A stretch of 54,004 bases of DNA from Leucogyrophana mollusca (Eukaryota > Basidiomycota > Agaricomycetes > Boletales). The notes under the pieces are model-generated. The model was not told where the DNA came from. It saw nothing but the letters and a program-made list of their open reading frames with translations, and searched no databases. Of the stretch, positions 23,111 to 35,138 are shown piece by piece. Each line of letters starts with the position of its first letter. The stretch's first letter is position 1. The translations under genes were made by a program, and so were the position numbers. The DNA is taken from contig MU266523.1 of the NCBI GenBank assembly GCA_021014945.1, positions 1 through 54,004 of the forward strand. Reading direction: 5' to 3'.

Positions 23111-24766
23111 CTGGTCCACCATCTTTGTGAGTTATACCCCGGATATTATCTTTTTCTAACCGCTAACTCCCACTCTGCGCGTCATTTTCAGAAGTCTGAG
23201 CTGGAGTCGGATATGGTCATCCATTTTATTTTATTTTTCACTCGTGTTCGCGGAAGATATCAATAGTAGGAGCGGGTAATAGACGAAGTTGTAGTCATTA
23301 AGAACGGTGTGGGCACGCACTGGTATATCCCAATGTTGTACAAAAGCCGTGGTCTATAGATAGTTGTACCCGAACCCCTTGGGGATCGACACCAGCATCG
23401 GTGATTTTGATCGTCCGCACTTGAATTCGCTATCATTTCAAGCGGTTGGTCGCAGGAATGACGAGAGGCGTGTAAAAATACAGCAGAGCCGAATGAAAAA
23501 GTTTTCAGGGGGCATGCATCCACATCACGCGATGGGTCGACGTTCTGGCAGACGTGGATAGATGTGGCCTTATTTTCGCAGCCCCACTGAAAAATCATTG
23601 ACTTGAGACAGCAGGGGATGAGTGGTCTAGGTCTCTCAACGCATCCACATGTTGCGTGAAGCCCCAGCGTTTGGATGAAGGCAACACGTCAACAAGAGTC
23701 GAGGCATCGCCAAGTCCTGCGGGTCTAACCCGGTGCTTCCCGACAGACACAAGTTGACAGGAGTCCGTGTCACGCTGCTGAAGTTCGTCACCAGAGTGGA
23801 AATGCTCATAAACGTACGCAAGCATCAAAAGATAACGAACGTGTATTCAATACCGAAGTATGAGAGGTGGTCTTCATACGCCACAAAGCGTTCAGCAAAT
23901 AGAAGGCCTTGGCAGGGTGTAATAGCGTGTTATTGGAGACATGAAATTCCCTGTCTCTCCAGAGAGTTTGAGGTGGCAGAAGGTCCTATCTCGCCAGTCT
24001 GTACCCATCCATTGGCTATCCTGCCTCGATGTAGGAACTTCTTGAAATTATGCATCAGCCGCGCATTGATATTTGAAAAAATTCGGATACACAGCGGGTC
24101 GAATGCTCAAATCATATCAAATCATATTAAAACACTCACCGCTATTTGATGTCATCACATGAAGAAAACATTGCAGATCAGCACACAAGCAATGCACGCG
24201 GTCGCTATGAGTTTGGGTCTCTGGATGTTGTATGATATTACCACCCACCTTTGATACCGATGCGATTGGGGTGCCGATGATGATGATGTGTCCGCAATGA
24301 ACCAACGAGCATCCAATCGCGTCGGCTCCCGCAACCGATACATGAGGGCATGTTTGGCTGTTGACGGAACCGAACAACACTCAGACTGCTGCTTCAACCT
24401 GTAAGCTTGATTTGTGATGGAAGATATCGCGAACGGCGGACCTCGCCACAGAGTTGACGGGGACTTGTTCTGCATAACGGGAGAATGCGAGGGTAAGGAG
24501 GCCCTCGCCGTGGACCGTGCCCTAGCCCTGTCTGCCCGGCCCTGTCCTGGTAACGGTTGGACTTGAAAGGGATGTGCCACCGCGACGTTATTGTTCAGTT
24601 CCCTTTGTTTAAAGACGCGTTTGCGCCTCGAGGACGACCATGCTTTTTGTGCAGTGGTTCCACGTTCCGCCGCAAGTGCACGACCAATATCTTTACCTCA
24701 AAGAGCGTCTCACCCATCCAAACCTTTCCGCCGCTCCGCCTCAGCCTCGCCATCGCTTCGCGTAAG
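23111..24766. other. Intergenic stretch
   Basis: No supported gene. A 10-bp near-repeat caaatcatat occurs at about 24109-24127. The plus ORF 23733-24149 and minus ORF 24580-24155 have no recognisable product. Confidence 0.35.
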
Positions 24767-25009
24767 ATGATCGCGCCAATGTTCTCAGCCGCACATTCTT
24801 CCCGCCTGGAAAGCATTGGAAACGATGAACGAGCCCCAAAGAGAAAGAGAACCCGATTTGTAGAAGAATTCGATCCTAGAGAACCATCACCAGAAGGACG
24901 AATGATCAAGCCGCTGCGCTCGACTTCGACTTTACTTCCGTCGGTCTATAGTGAGGACTTGCTTCCGACGGCCAAGGCGCCTACAGAAAGCAGCTGCTCC
25001 CACGGTTAG
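24767..25009 (+). CDS. Hypothetical short basic ORF (uncertain)
   Basis: An ATG-started frame of 80 codons contains a nuclear-localisation-like run APKRKRTR and a Ser/Pro-rich rest. It ends about 80 bases before the EXPERA gene start, on the same strand. I do not recognise it and cannot join it to a further exon: the open frame after 25000 in another phase overlaps the next gene. It may be a real small nuclear protein, an upstream exon of something missed, or chance. Confidence 0.25.
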   Translation: MIAPMFSAAHSSRLESIGNDERAPKRKRTRFVEEFDPREPSPEGRMIKPLRSTSTLLPSVYSEDLLPTAKAPTESSCSHG

Positions 25010-25089
25010 CCTATTCTCGTTCCACAAATCCGTCGCTACACTAAAGGCCAACGGTGGTTTCCCTCAAACCACATCATCGTACAACAGTA

Positions 25090-25916
25090 ATGGCCGTCAA
25101 GACCCACACTTGGATTTCATTATGGTTCCTCGTAACCGGTATGTCTGCATCATGATGGCTACAGGAGGCGGAATAACTGACCTTGAAACGCAGCTCCCGT
25201 GATTGCCTGGGATGTGGGATACTGCTTCATGCGGTCAGTGTGCTCGACGCGTTCTGCCCGATCATTATATTGACTCTTTAGCATGTAGACCACGCTCCAT
25301 GGTCGGTGGAGACCTCCATTGGATATGGAAACCCTATGAAATTTATCAGGAGATCGACTACGTACGTCTTTGACGGAACCCTACCCACAAAGTGGGAGAG
25401 CTCACTGTTGCTGTTCGCACAGGTATATGGTGTGAAAGCACTCGAAAGCGGGGATGGGTTCACAAATGCACAATGTAGGCGAATGTCACTCTGACGTAAC
25501 GGGGGCTCTGGCTTGACATACATTACAGCTCTCCTGAACGTCGTGGAGACGTTCATGAACTTGGCATATCTGTACCTGGCTCACGTGTCTGGCTGGTCAC
25601 CCGCTCCGTTGATTGGGTTTGCGGCGGCAGTAATGACACTGTCCAAGACAGTACTCTACTGGGCGCAAGAATATTACTGCGGAGGGTGTGCCATCGGCCA
25701 CAACACTATCAGTGATTTGGTCCTCTACTGGATCATCCCTAACGGGTTTGTATTTGTGCTATGCAGTCGTTTCAGGTGTGCTTATATGTGCTCTGTTACA
25801 GACTCTGGATAGTTATACCCACCCTGATCGTCATTCGACTGGGCCAAGACATTTCAGATAATTTAGTTGCTGCGGATCGCATTGCCGCAAAGGCTGCCTC
25901 CGGCAAGCAACAATGA
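25090..25916 (+). CDS. EXPERA-domain (emopamil-binding-like) integral membrane protein
   Basis: Six exons (25090-25138, 25194-25233, 25289-25361, 25423-25474, 25529-25745, 25802-25916) give 181 residues. Segments in order are IAWDVGYCFMRPRSM, GGDLHWIWKPYEIY, DYVYGVKAL, NAQSLLNVVETFMNLAYLY, TLSKTVLYWAQEYYCGG, IGHN and IIPNGLWIVIPTLIV. These match an uncharacterised fungal group of small four-helix proteins with the EXPERA fold, which is shared with emopamil-binding protein (sterol delta8-delta7 isomerase) and sigma-2/TMEM97. The short length and the unusual Trp/Cys-rich loops argue against the ergosterol enzyme itself. The C-terminus is lysine-rich (AAKAASGKQQ), possibly an ER-retention-like tail. 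Function is unknown. Confidence 0.8.
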
Positions 25917-26441
25917 AGGGAGTAATTAAGCACACTGAACTTATTTATGGGCAGGCAATGAGCGTGTATATAATGCGAAGGCCACCCGCTGAATGTATGT
26001 TGGACTGCTGAGGCGATCGTTATTCTATACCGACATGCTTGGAGAAAGTTCAATTCCAATTGATTAACCATCCATTGCTCGGTACAAGTTATGAGAGTGC
26101 ACGAATTCCTTCATTCTGACAGTACGATCCACAAGTTACGATGAATAATGATACAGTGATTATACAATGGACAAGTCCAAGAAAGATGCGGACGAATCGC
26201 ATGTTTCGAAGAATATACGAAGGGACGAAGAAAAAGGAAGACAAAAGCCCAATGAAAGTGAGGTGCAGTATAAACTGAATGATAAATAAGTACAAGATAG
26301 GTGGCCTCACCAGAGGAGGGCACAGGAAGGTCGTTGTTGATGAGATCGTTCATTGGAGTTCCGTTGTATTGTGTTGTTTGCTTGTTCGGTCGCGTTCTCC
26401 AGTGCGCATCGGCTGATGCAGCAGTGTTTCAAGAAGTCGCA
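25917..26441. other. Spacer between convergent genes
   Basis: This is A/T-rich relative to its neighbours and should carry both 3' UTRs. No exon is supported. Confidence 0.45.
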
Positions 26442-28408
26442 TCAGTCCATTTCCATATCCATGTCCATGCCGTCCCACTCTTCTTCCCCGCTGGTCCTTG
26501 CGTGGGTCGCCTTAGCCTCATCCTCGTCTTCTTCCCGCACGCTGAACCCGAGGACTGCATCCTCTTCTTCAGTCTTCCACGCAAACCGCGCAGAGCTTAC
26601 GCGGCCTCTCGAGTTGAATCCGTACACATGCGGATTCTGTCCAGCACTGTCATCCACGTCGACTAGCTCCCCTTCGTCGTCACTCTTGCTCTCCGAAGCA
26701 GAGCGCGATCGAGACGACGCGGAAACAGACCGTATCGAAGAACGAGGGAGAGACCAACCCACATCGGATGGGGCGTACGAGCGCGATAATCCATGTGAGG
26801 CCACGGACGAGAACGATGCGATATCGTAATGCGAGGGGGATAACGGGGAACCCCAGGACTCAGAATGAACACTCTGAGAGCGGAAGGCAAGAAGGTTGTG
26901 CGCGTCGGTATTGCTTGCGTTTGGTACAGGAACTGGACGTGAGCCGGGTGTAGGTGAAGCGGCCCCTGCCGTCGCGACAACGGGGTTGTCGTTCGCTGGA
27001 GATGGTGCAGTAGGGACACCAAGGAGTCCTGGCCTGAGTTGAGTGATCCCACCAGGACCAGATACCATTTGCGGGACAGAGTAGTCGTGAAGACGTGGGC
27101 CAGCGGACGTCGCCCGACTAGAGCTTAGAAGGGAAGTAGCGGGCACGGAGCTGGATATCGGATGCACAGCACCGATGCCTGCGGGGGATACAGCAGCTCC
27201 CCCCAAAGAATTAGGCTCGCTCCCATTCACTGGCGGAGGCAGCTGTCCTCCAGAAAGGAAAGACGGCCAAAGGGAGCGATCTTCCGGCAGAGACGTCCCA
27301 TTTGCGGATGATGGTGATAAATGGGACAAAATAGCTGCAGCCTAGTAGTGAAAATTTAGTACGTGACCGACATGGGAAGGAACTTCGGAAGGTACCTCTA
27401 GTAATTGCACTTGCTGATGTTTGCTCAACACAAACTTAGAGGCTTCTCGCCACTGCGGAGTATGCTCCCAGCGATGTTTGATCAGGCAAGATGGATGTCG
27501 GTAGACCTGGTTGACATATGTTAGTATAAAATGGTACAGCAGCAATTTGTTGTATGCCGAACCTTTGAGCAACTCTCGCAAGTAAACGTAGTCCCTCGTT
27601 TCTTTCCGCTCTTCGTTAGACCATTGATAGGGATACTGCCGCCCGACACAGCGCCAGTGCTGGCGCTGATGATATTCTGAGTTGCGGGAAGAGAGGTTGA
27701 GCTCTCGTTCTCAAGACTTCCTGCCTGCAGGGCAGCGTCGCTGTCCACCTGGAGCGCTGGTATGGGAATAGGCGATGGAATGGTGTCCATTGCCTGGGTA
27801 GACGCCGTCAAGGACACGGAAGGCTGGGAAACACTGGTAGGAGGCGAAGAAGAAAGAGACAATGTTGCAAGGGACGACAGAGCGGTAGCGGCCGTCTGTA
27901 AGGAGGATGATCTGTGGTCCACAAGTCAGATACGTCGCTCTCATAAATTCCTTACGAAAGCGGCTTAAAACTAGGAGACAACGACAGTTCCCGAATTCAA
28001 CTACGGCCCTCTCGCGAAGATCATAGGCGTCCAATGACAGAATAAGCACTCACGAAGGTCGGATGGCTGCATCGCGGGCATCGCTTAGCCTTCTCTTTGC
28101 CTTCCCCGTAGAAGATAATCGACGGTGTTTTGTTCCATTGCTATTGTGGGAAGCTGCATCGGCGGCGGTGAGTAAACTACCTTGTGCACTCGGGATTCCA
28201 CGTAGTCATACCCTGTGAAGGTCGTACAGTGGAGTCCGCAGACGGTGCAACGACTATTGGCGATGCGCTGGCTGCTACTATGGACAAGGATAATAAACTC
28301 AGATTCGAGCGGTCATTCTGCGAGTTAGCAGACACTTCAGCCTTCGTCAGCAGGCCAATATATCCGTTGACTCACATGTTGTGAGGGAGAGACCTGAACT
28401 TCAGACAT
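26442..28408 (-). CDS. C2H2 zinc-finger protein
   Basis: Six minus-strand exons (28408-28376, 28317-28212, 28153-28054, 27911-27563, 27506-27396, 27341-26442) give 532 residues. One C2H2 finger spans 191-211: Cys191 and Cys194 in FTCESCSK, then His207 and His211 in CLIKHRWEH. It is followed by the well-kept block TPQWREASKF, LSKHQQVQLLEAAAIL, SHLSP and LPEDRSLWPSFLSGG. The N-terminus is Ser/Ala-rich with a basic patch (KHRRL, KAKRRL) and the tail is Ser-rich, then strongly acidic. The finger is split by an intron after Lys196. This layout is common in fungal nuclear regulators. A DNA target cannot be read. The 142-bp fourth-exon intron is long for this window, so exon 3 is the least certain. 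Confidence 0.85.
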
Positions 28409-29485
28409 GGTGAAGGCGAAGGAGATGGAGAGTACACGATAACAACACAAACGGACTACAAAGATGAATACAGGCGCATTACAGAAGGGAAGGGAACAAG
28501 AGTTCTAGACAATCCACGAATATGCAGAGGTGCTCCAATAAATTTCAAGTCCGCTCAAAATTCATCCCATACGCTAGTCACTTGTGATCATACTGCGCCT
28601 GGAGTGCTTCTGGGCGTGGTCGCTACAGCTAGTTCCCTCATTAAATACACTGCTCCAAATATCTGACACAGGCACTTCAAGCTTTCTCTGTTTTCCTGCT
28701 GTGTAATACTTTGTCTGACCATGTCGGTTGTGGTAGCACGTTGCCGGCCGGTTCCAGCCCAAACCGAGCATGTGCTCGGCAGTGTGTTAGGAATGGAGGC
28801 TGTCGCCATACAAACTACAACAGACAACAACAACCGCTCTCAAATTATGCCGTTTCGCCCCCGATGAATTTTGCCCGAGACGTCGGGATGTGCTAATACA
28901 TGGTAGCTCATGACACCCAATCACAGCTCCAACAATGCAAATGCTGCCGATATACCCCTGGATGCCCTTGAATACTCGACGCAGCCGACCATTTTTCGTG
29001 GCTCCTTACTTCCGTGCTCCCGCACCCATCATCAGTCTGCAAGGAGCGACCTTGCGAGACGGCAGTTGCACTCGGATGCAAATGCCCCGAAATATCCCTT
29101 GAATCTCAGGAATGAAAGTACGCGAACATTTGTTCTCTCTTGGGTTAGGCTGTGCCCTTCAACCATCGCCCAGGTGTGTTTTAGGGTGGCGAACCCTTTC
29201 TGAAGTGCGCCCACTAACAGGTGATTGCCACGGGTGGGGCCCGGGCCTCCCCACCAGGAACAGGAGGGTTGGATCGTACGCATGAAGGGATTTTCTCCAG
29301 TAGCCTCAGGTGTTCATCGATCAATAAGTGAACTATTCACAGAAGACGCGATCTAAGATATTCGCCGTGAAGTCGGGAGAATAAGAACGTGGATATTCAT
29401 AACTCGACATCATAGTTTGCAAAATTCCGAAATGTCCAGAGGAAGTTGTACTAGGGTGGCGGTGACAATGCTCTTGTCCGCGCGG
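28409..29485. other. Upstream region of the C2H2 gene and 3' flank of the bestrophin gene
   Basis: No supported exon. The plus ORF 28910-29203 and minus ORFs near 28574-28833 have no family. Promoter elements of the C2H2 gene should lie in the first few hundred bases. Confidence 0.35.
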
Positions 29486-31856
29486 TTAATAGACTGACAA
29501 AGCATCCTGCATTTTTGGAACGCCCCTCTGAACCCACTCCGTCGGGGAAATACGTTCTTCGTCGCCCGTGGAAGCGAAGAGCATGTCGTTGTCCGAGGAA
29601 AACGCCCACGTACCAGGGTCGGGAGTGGGCATGGCGGTGATCGCACGAAGTTCTTTGCCTGAACGATGAAGAGGAGTGAGCCAGCGAGCGATACGATTCA
29701 CGGACGGAGATCTTACGTATGATGTTGTGGACGAAGTGATCCATGTTCTAAGTTCAAGAAATTGAAATATGTCAGAGGAAGCCTATCATCCGAGGAGGAC
29801 TCAATGAAAATGTAGTCCACGGAGACTTACAAGGTCATTTTTATCATAGCCTGTGCGAGAATCATGTCAGAACCCGCCTTATCTATGAATCTAAAACGCA
29901 ACCCTTACCGAAGGGATCTACGAACATGAGTAAAAGTGCACGCACAAAACGACATCAGATCCCGATCTCAGACAGAGTTCAGGCATTACCCACTTTCTAT
30001 CTCCTCGCCGGCAACGAGGAACCCGAAGAAAATGAAACTCTGACCGAATGATAAGCAATCAAGCGTGGAATTGGCCAAGCTTGATAGCACATACCGCCAG
30101 GACGGTGGCTGGTATCGTCAACCATTTCAATGCTGACCAGATCTGGAATGGCTATATTTATCACGAAAGGCCGATATCAGTAGGGAGTCGGTGCAAGGAT
30201 CCGAGCAGAATGCCGTACCAATGCTAGACAGTAAATAAGTGTTACGAGCCACAGGTGGATGGAATATCTATACAGCGGGTGAGAACGGAGCCCTGAGAGA
30301 TAGCTAATGCGTACGAGAATGGAATGGGTGTTGTAAGAATCCTCTCCAGGTTAGTAAGGGCGTCCACCAGCTGATTAAGTGTAGCGAGCAGGAGACCTGT
30401 ATGGCTATCAGCCGCTGTATAACTTGTTGCATAAGCTATGGACTCACTGATAGTCGGGGCCTCGACAGTCTTGCGCTGCTGCAGTGCGGAAATATAGGAA
30501 CTCTAAAACGAGACTCAGTACCGGTTCCACGCAAAGTCGAACACTAATACGGACCAGGTATAGTGATATCTCAAGCGGTACGTTATGCGAACCTCCTCCA
30601 CGATTTTGTCGCAGCATTGCTCTCATCCGCGCAGCTTTCCTCCCTTTGACTTCCAGCCCTTTCTTAGTTAGAAGACGCACGAGCAAAGAGAAGGGGAAAA
30701 GGTCGAAGACGGAATATTTGGGCGGCATCTGTGCAGGAAACAAGAAGGCATCGTCGCTGGGACCCGAGGAGAATTTCTCCCTACGCGTGTTTCCCTCGCG
30801 AGACTCCCCGTTGACCTGCACGGTCGGTTCAACGAAAGTCATTGTCGTATTGCGTGTCGTGGTTGGAAGCGGCAGACGGTCCCCGACAGCTGAGACAGAA
30901 GGCCTCTTGGAGAGGTTTGCACTCGACAATGGGAAGTGGGCCGACTGCGGTGAACCGGGAAGACCATGGTTGCTACTACTGCCATTCGATTGTGTAGCGT
31001 GGAGAGCCCCAGGTAGGTCCACAGCAGACGGTATGCTCGCGGGGAGCGCGTACGACGGTAGGAACTTGATGAGTGGGTAGAGGTCAGTATAGAAGATCCC
31101 ATCTTCTCCGCGAAGGTAATGTTTGATCGAGACCGCATATGCTTCGAGAAGATTAATGATCGTCTTCTTTTCGATCAGCGTGCGTGCTTTGAGATCATCC
31201 TCTGTTGTATCTGGGCCGATCGATGCGGGTGGCATGGCATTGTCTGATTCAAGTGGTGAGTGATCGTGGCTGTAGGGACACCACTGAATAGCTACCAGGG
31301 ATGTGGAACCAAACAGTGCGCGCAAATGTGCGGCTGTTGAGCACAATTTGCGACCACAGTTTTCTCCCGTCATTATAACGTTCGAAGCTGGACGTCGTCC
31401 TATATGAGATCACAAAACCCAATACAGTACCAAACCTGCATAGGATAATCAGCATGTGAACCTCCAATGGGCATATGTAACGCACACTGTGATAAGTGTC
31501 GGTTGCAACGCAAGACTGTATACGTTGTGGCTAATAACGCACACCGCAGTCGACCACGCGCCGAAGAAGATCAAGATGTGCCAGCATCTGAAGAGGGCCG
31601 TCGCTAGGATGGCATTGACAAACGAAGGCCAGAACTTTCGCCCTTGAGGCGCATAAGGATCTGGTACGCGAATGTTAAAACCGACGAAAGCAGTTTCGCC
31701 CTGCTCAAAATAGGACATTAGGTTCGTTAGAATCGTTAGACGGGAAGTCTGGTCAGAGGGAAGGTATGTATGCAATCGAGGTGCGTGGCCCTCTGTTAAA
31801 ATTAGACTGTGGGGGGCTCCACTCACCGAAGGTCGCGAGGCCGGGTGGATTCGCAT
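29486..31856 (-). CDS. Bestrophin-type (RFP-TM/UPF0187) anion channel protein
   Basis: Twelve minus-strand exons (31856-31486, 31435-31296, 31243-30555, 30502-30448, 30396-30315, 30267-30219, 30151-30095, 30039-29994, 29917-29909, 29850-29831, 29747-29717, 29658-29486) give 573 residues. Family segments are TAFVGFNIRVPDPYAPQGRKFW, VFGTVLGFVISYRTTSSFERYNDGRKLWSQIV, PLEISLYLSSYIS, IPFSYSIHLWL and EEIENPFGYDKNDLNMDHF. The protein should have about four helices and conduct anions across the plasma membrane or an organelle. A long Ser/Pro-rich insert (about 220-330) lies between the halves. The 9-nt exon 29917-29909 is needed for the Asn-Pro-Phe-Gly segment. The 5' end is uncertain: ATG 31856 reads through, but an upstream exon joined by a 34-nt intron is also possible. 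Confidence 0.88.
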
Positions 31857-32513
31857 CTGATGGGTGAGGCGGATTCCAAGGAAAGTGAGCCTGTGTTCAA
31901 GAGTAAAAGAAAGTGATGTTGGTGGTTAAGGAGTCTCGAAACCCCGCCACAAGTCTGCACGACCACACGCTCGACAGGCGTGCTTTTGATGTTTTTGGGG
32001 TCGAGAACAGCTTGGCGCCTGCAGTCTCATTTTGAACCCGGATGTTTTTTTGTTCCTGTGATCAGGGCCAGGCTCATGAGCGCTGATCACGATGGAAACA
32101 TAACAACCACGGCCCACGGGTGGACCACCAGTGTAAGAGCAAGGGAGAAATCGGGATCATGAAATCTTTCCAGTCCATATATTATCGGAGCTCTTGAAGC
32201 ACCTTGACTTCAGGACCAACACTCCAGTGACAGTGCACTGCGACTGTAGGAGCTGGGAGGCGGGGGTTGAAGCAAGCGCAGTTCGGCCATTCAAATTCAT
32301 GCAGCAACAGCACACTTGAAATTTTACATACTGCATTGCAGCAAAGTTCTGACTTTTCGGCTTTGCTGTAGATTTTTGACAACATTTTTAACAGTGAGTT
32401 TCTCAGCGGCGGAAAAGGGCACGTCCAAAGCACCGAGTATAGATTTTTCCTGATAAATTCACTCTAGCAGATTATCTCAGTCTGACTCAGAGATCGACGT
32501 GACTTAACGCTGG
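31857..32513. other. Divergent upstream region of the bestrophin and glycyl-tRNA synthetase genes
   Basis: The bestrophin gene may have another 5' exon here: after an acceptor near 31889 the minus strand reads AHFPWNPPHPSD, which is protein-like. No other exon is supported. Confidence 0.4.
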
Positions 32514-35138
32514 ATGCGAGTCAGATTGGGCCTTCCACGAAGACCTTGTATATATCCTTCATTATCTGGCGCTAGATCTTTGTCGATACGATTCAATCAT
32601 TCCGACATGTCCAAAGTCAACAAGACAGCGCATCCGTTCGATAAGGTGCGCCTTGAAGCGCTTCTGAACCGCAGATTTTTCTATGCACCGGCTTTCGAGA
32701 TCTATGGTGGTACGTGACCGGGTTTTCGTTGATGATGTAGCAATGTAGACTTCTTGTTCCACAGGTGTTGCTGGGCTTTATGACTATGGTCCACCTGGCT
32801 CGTCCTTGCAAGCCAATCTCTTTGCGGAATGGCGAAAACACTTCATCGTAGAGGACCACATGCTAGAACTTGATACAACCATCATGACTCCCGCTCCAGT
32901 CTTCGAGACTTCTGGTCACGTAGCCCGATTCGCAGATTGGATGGTAAAGGATATCAAGACCGGCGATGTTCTTCGCGCGGATCACCTTGTAAAAAACGTG
33001 CTCGAGGCTCGCCTAGCTGGGGACAAAGAGGCGCGTGGGCTCGCTGCTCAGCCTCCTGATGACAAAGATAAAAAGAGGAAGAAAAAGATCAAAACCACTG
33101 CTATACAACTGGCGGACGAGAAAGTGAAAGAATACGAGGTCATTCTAGCTCAGGTATGCAGAGGCTCCACGTCTTTGCCACTGGACTCAACCCTTGTCAG
33201 CTCGACAACTTCTCTGGCCCGGAATTGGGCGAGTTATGCCGAAAACATGATCTGAGGAACCCAGATACCGATAACGAAGTGGGTGAACCCCAACAGTTCA
33301 ATCTCATGTTCGCAAGTAGCATCGGCCCGACTGGTCAACACCCCGGGTAGCTCTCTCGGTTAGAGCCGCATTCTCCCTCGCTTACCCGTTTTGCAGTTTT
33401 CTTCGTCCAGAAACCGCTCAAGGTCATTTTCTTAACTTTTCTCGCCTCTTAGAATTCAATAATGGCCGAGTCCCGTTCGCTTCTGCTCAAATCGGCCGAT
33501 CGTTCCGAAATGAGATCTCCCCACGCGCTGGTCTCCTTCGCGTCCGCGAGTTTTCGATGGGTGAGATAGAACATTTCGTGGACCCTGACGACAAAAGACA
33601 CGATCGATTCCATGAGGTGCGAGACATCGTCCTAAGCTTCCTGGACCGACACGTGCAGGTCAGTGGGAGCACAGAAGTAACGCGGATGTCTATCGGAGAA
33701 GCCGTTGATAAGGGTATTGTTGCGAACGAGACGCTCGGATACTTCCTCGCGCGGATCAACCTCTACCTCATCAAGATCGGCATCAACCCGGAGCGCCTGC
33801 GATTCCGTCAGCACATGGCAAATGAAATGGCACACTACGCAACGGATTGCTGGGATGCTGAGATCCATAATTCGTCGGGTTGGACGGAATGTGTTGGTTG
33901 TGCTGACCGTGCCGCATACGACTTGTCGGTGCATTCAGCAAGAACTGGCCACGCACTTGTCGTAAGGCAGGCGCTGAAGGAGCCTATTGTCACAGAAAAA
34001 GAGGTCCCCGAGTTCAACAAGAAAGTCATTGGAAAAACCTTTGGGAGAGACGCTGGGCTGCTACAAAAGGTAGTTGGCGAGATGGACGAGTCACAATTGG
34101 TCAAGCTCAAAGGGGAACTTATTCAAGGGTAACTCATGCCACTATCCTCTATGGTACTCTTTGAAACTTATTTCTTTGCTCTCAAAGCTCGACGACCATC
34201 TCCGCCGAAGGGAAGGAATTCACGCTGACACCCGATATTCTCACTATCGAACGAAAGACATTCAAGCAATCCAGTGAGTAAATAGTTTTTCGTGGTCCGA
34301 AAGTCCTGATTGCCAATAATACTGTCAAATAGCTCGCGAATTTACCCCGAACGTCATCGAACCATCGTTCGGTTTTGGCCGTATTCTTTATTCGCTCCTT
34401 GAGCATAGTTTCTGGAGCAGAGAGCAAGATGTGGAGCGTGGTGTAAGTTCTGGTTTGATCAGCATCGATGCCTTGGCTCACCGTTCTTCCTCATAAGGTT
34501 CTTTCTCTTCCCCCTGTCGTTGCTCCCACGAAAGTTTTGATCGTCCCTTTGAGCGCTAAAGAGGAATTTAATCCTCTTGTGCAAGAAGTTTGTGCGTGAC
34601 TGACTACCCCTTGCGCCCCGAAAGAAGTATTGACAAAATGATACTTAACTTCACCTTCAGCGTCCAAACTGCGGAAAGCTGGTATCTTCTCTCGTGTGGA
34701 TGACTCGAATACCTCCATCGGTAAGCGCTATGCCCGCAACGACGAGTTGGGAACGCCATTCGGCGTCACACTCGACTTCGCTTGTGAGTAAACTCTGTTT
34801 GAGCATCTCCGAGGAGAAGCTGACAACAGCATGTACTATTTCGCGATAACTTTATCACCCAACAGCTGTGGCTAACAAAACCATGACTCTACGGTACGTT
34901 TGTTTCCTTTATCCAGGGGCGGTCCGCTTCAAGCGGGCCGTTTCCTTGTTCTCATCATTCAGTTATGTTTTTTCTGATGTCCGTTTTCATTTATAGTGAG
35001 CGAGATACAACGGATCAACTCATTGGACCCATCGACGACGTGATCGCGGTGGTCACGGAACTCGTCCAAGGCAGTATTGATTGGGCAGAGGCATGCCAAC
35101 GTCTGCCCGTATATGATGGTGTACAGGCGGTCGATTGA
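32514..35138 (+). CDS. GRS1: Glycyl-tRNA synthetase, mitochondrial/cytosolic dual form
   Basis: Ten exons (32514-32709, 32765-33153, 33201-33346, 33397-34128, 34188-34273, 34333-34442, 34498-34591, 34661-34783, 34866-34893, 34997-35138) give 681 residues. It charges tRNA-Gly with glycine; it is a class II homodimer. Marks are [29 protein letters not shown] (motif 1/2 region), [13 protein letters not shown] (motif 2), [11 protein letters not shown] (motif 3) and the anticodon-binding domain from about 570. Two in-frame ATGs exist, at 32514 and 32607. The first 31 residues are Arg-rich and lack acidic residues until the last, as in a mitochondrial presequence; the second ATG would give the 650-residue cytosolic form. 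Yeast GRS1 makes two forms from one gene in the same way, using a non-AUG start. Confidence 0.95.
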
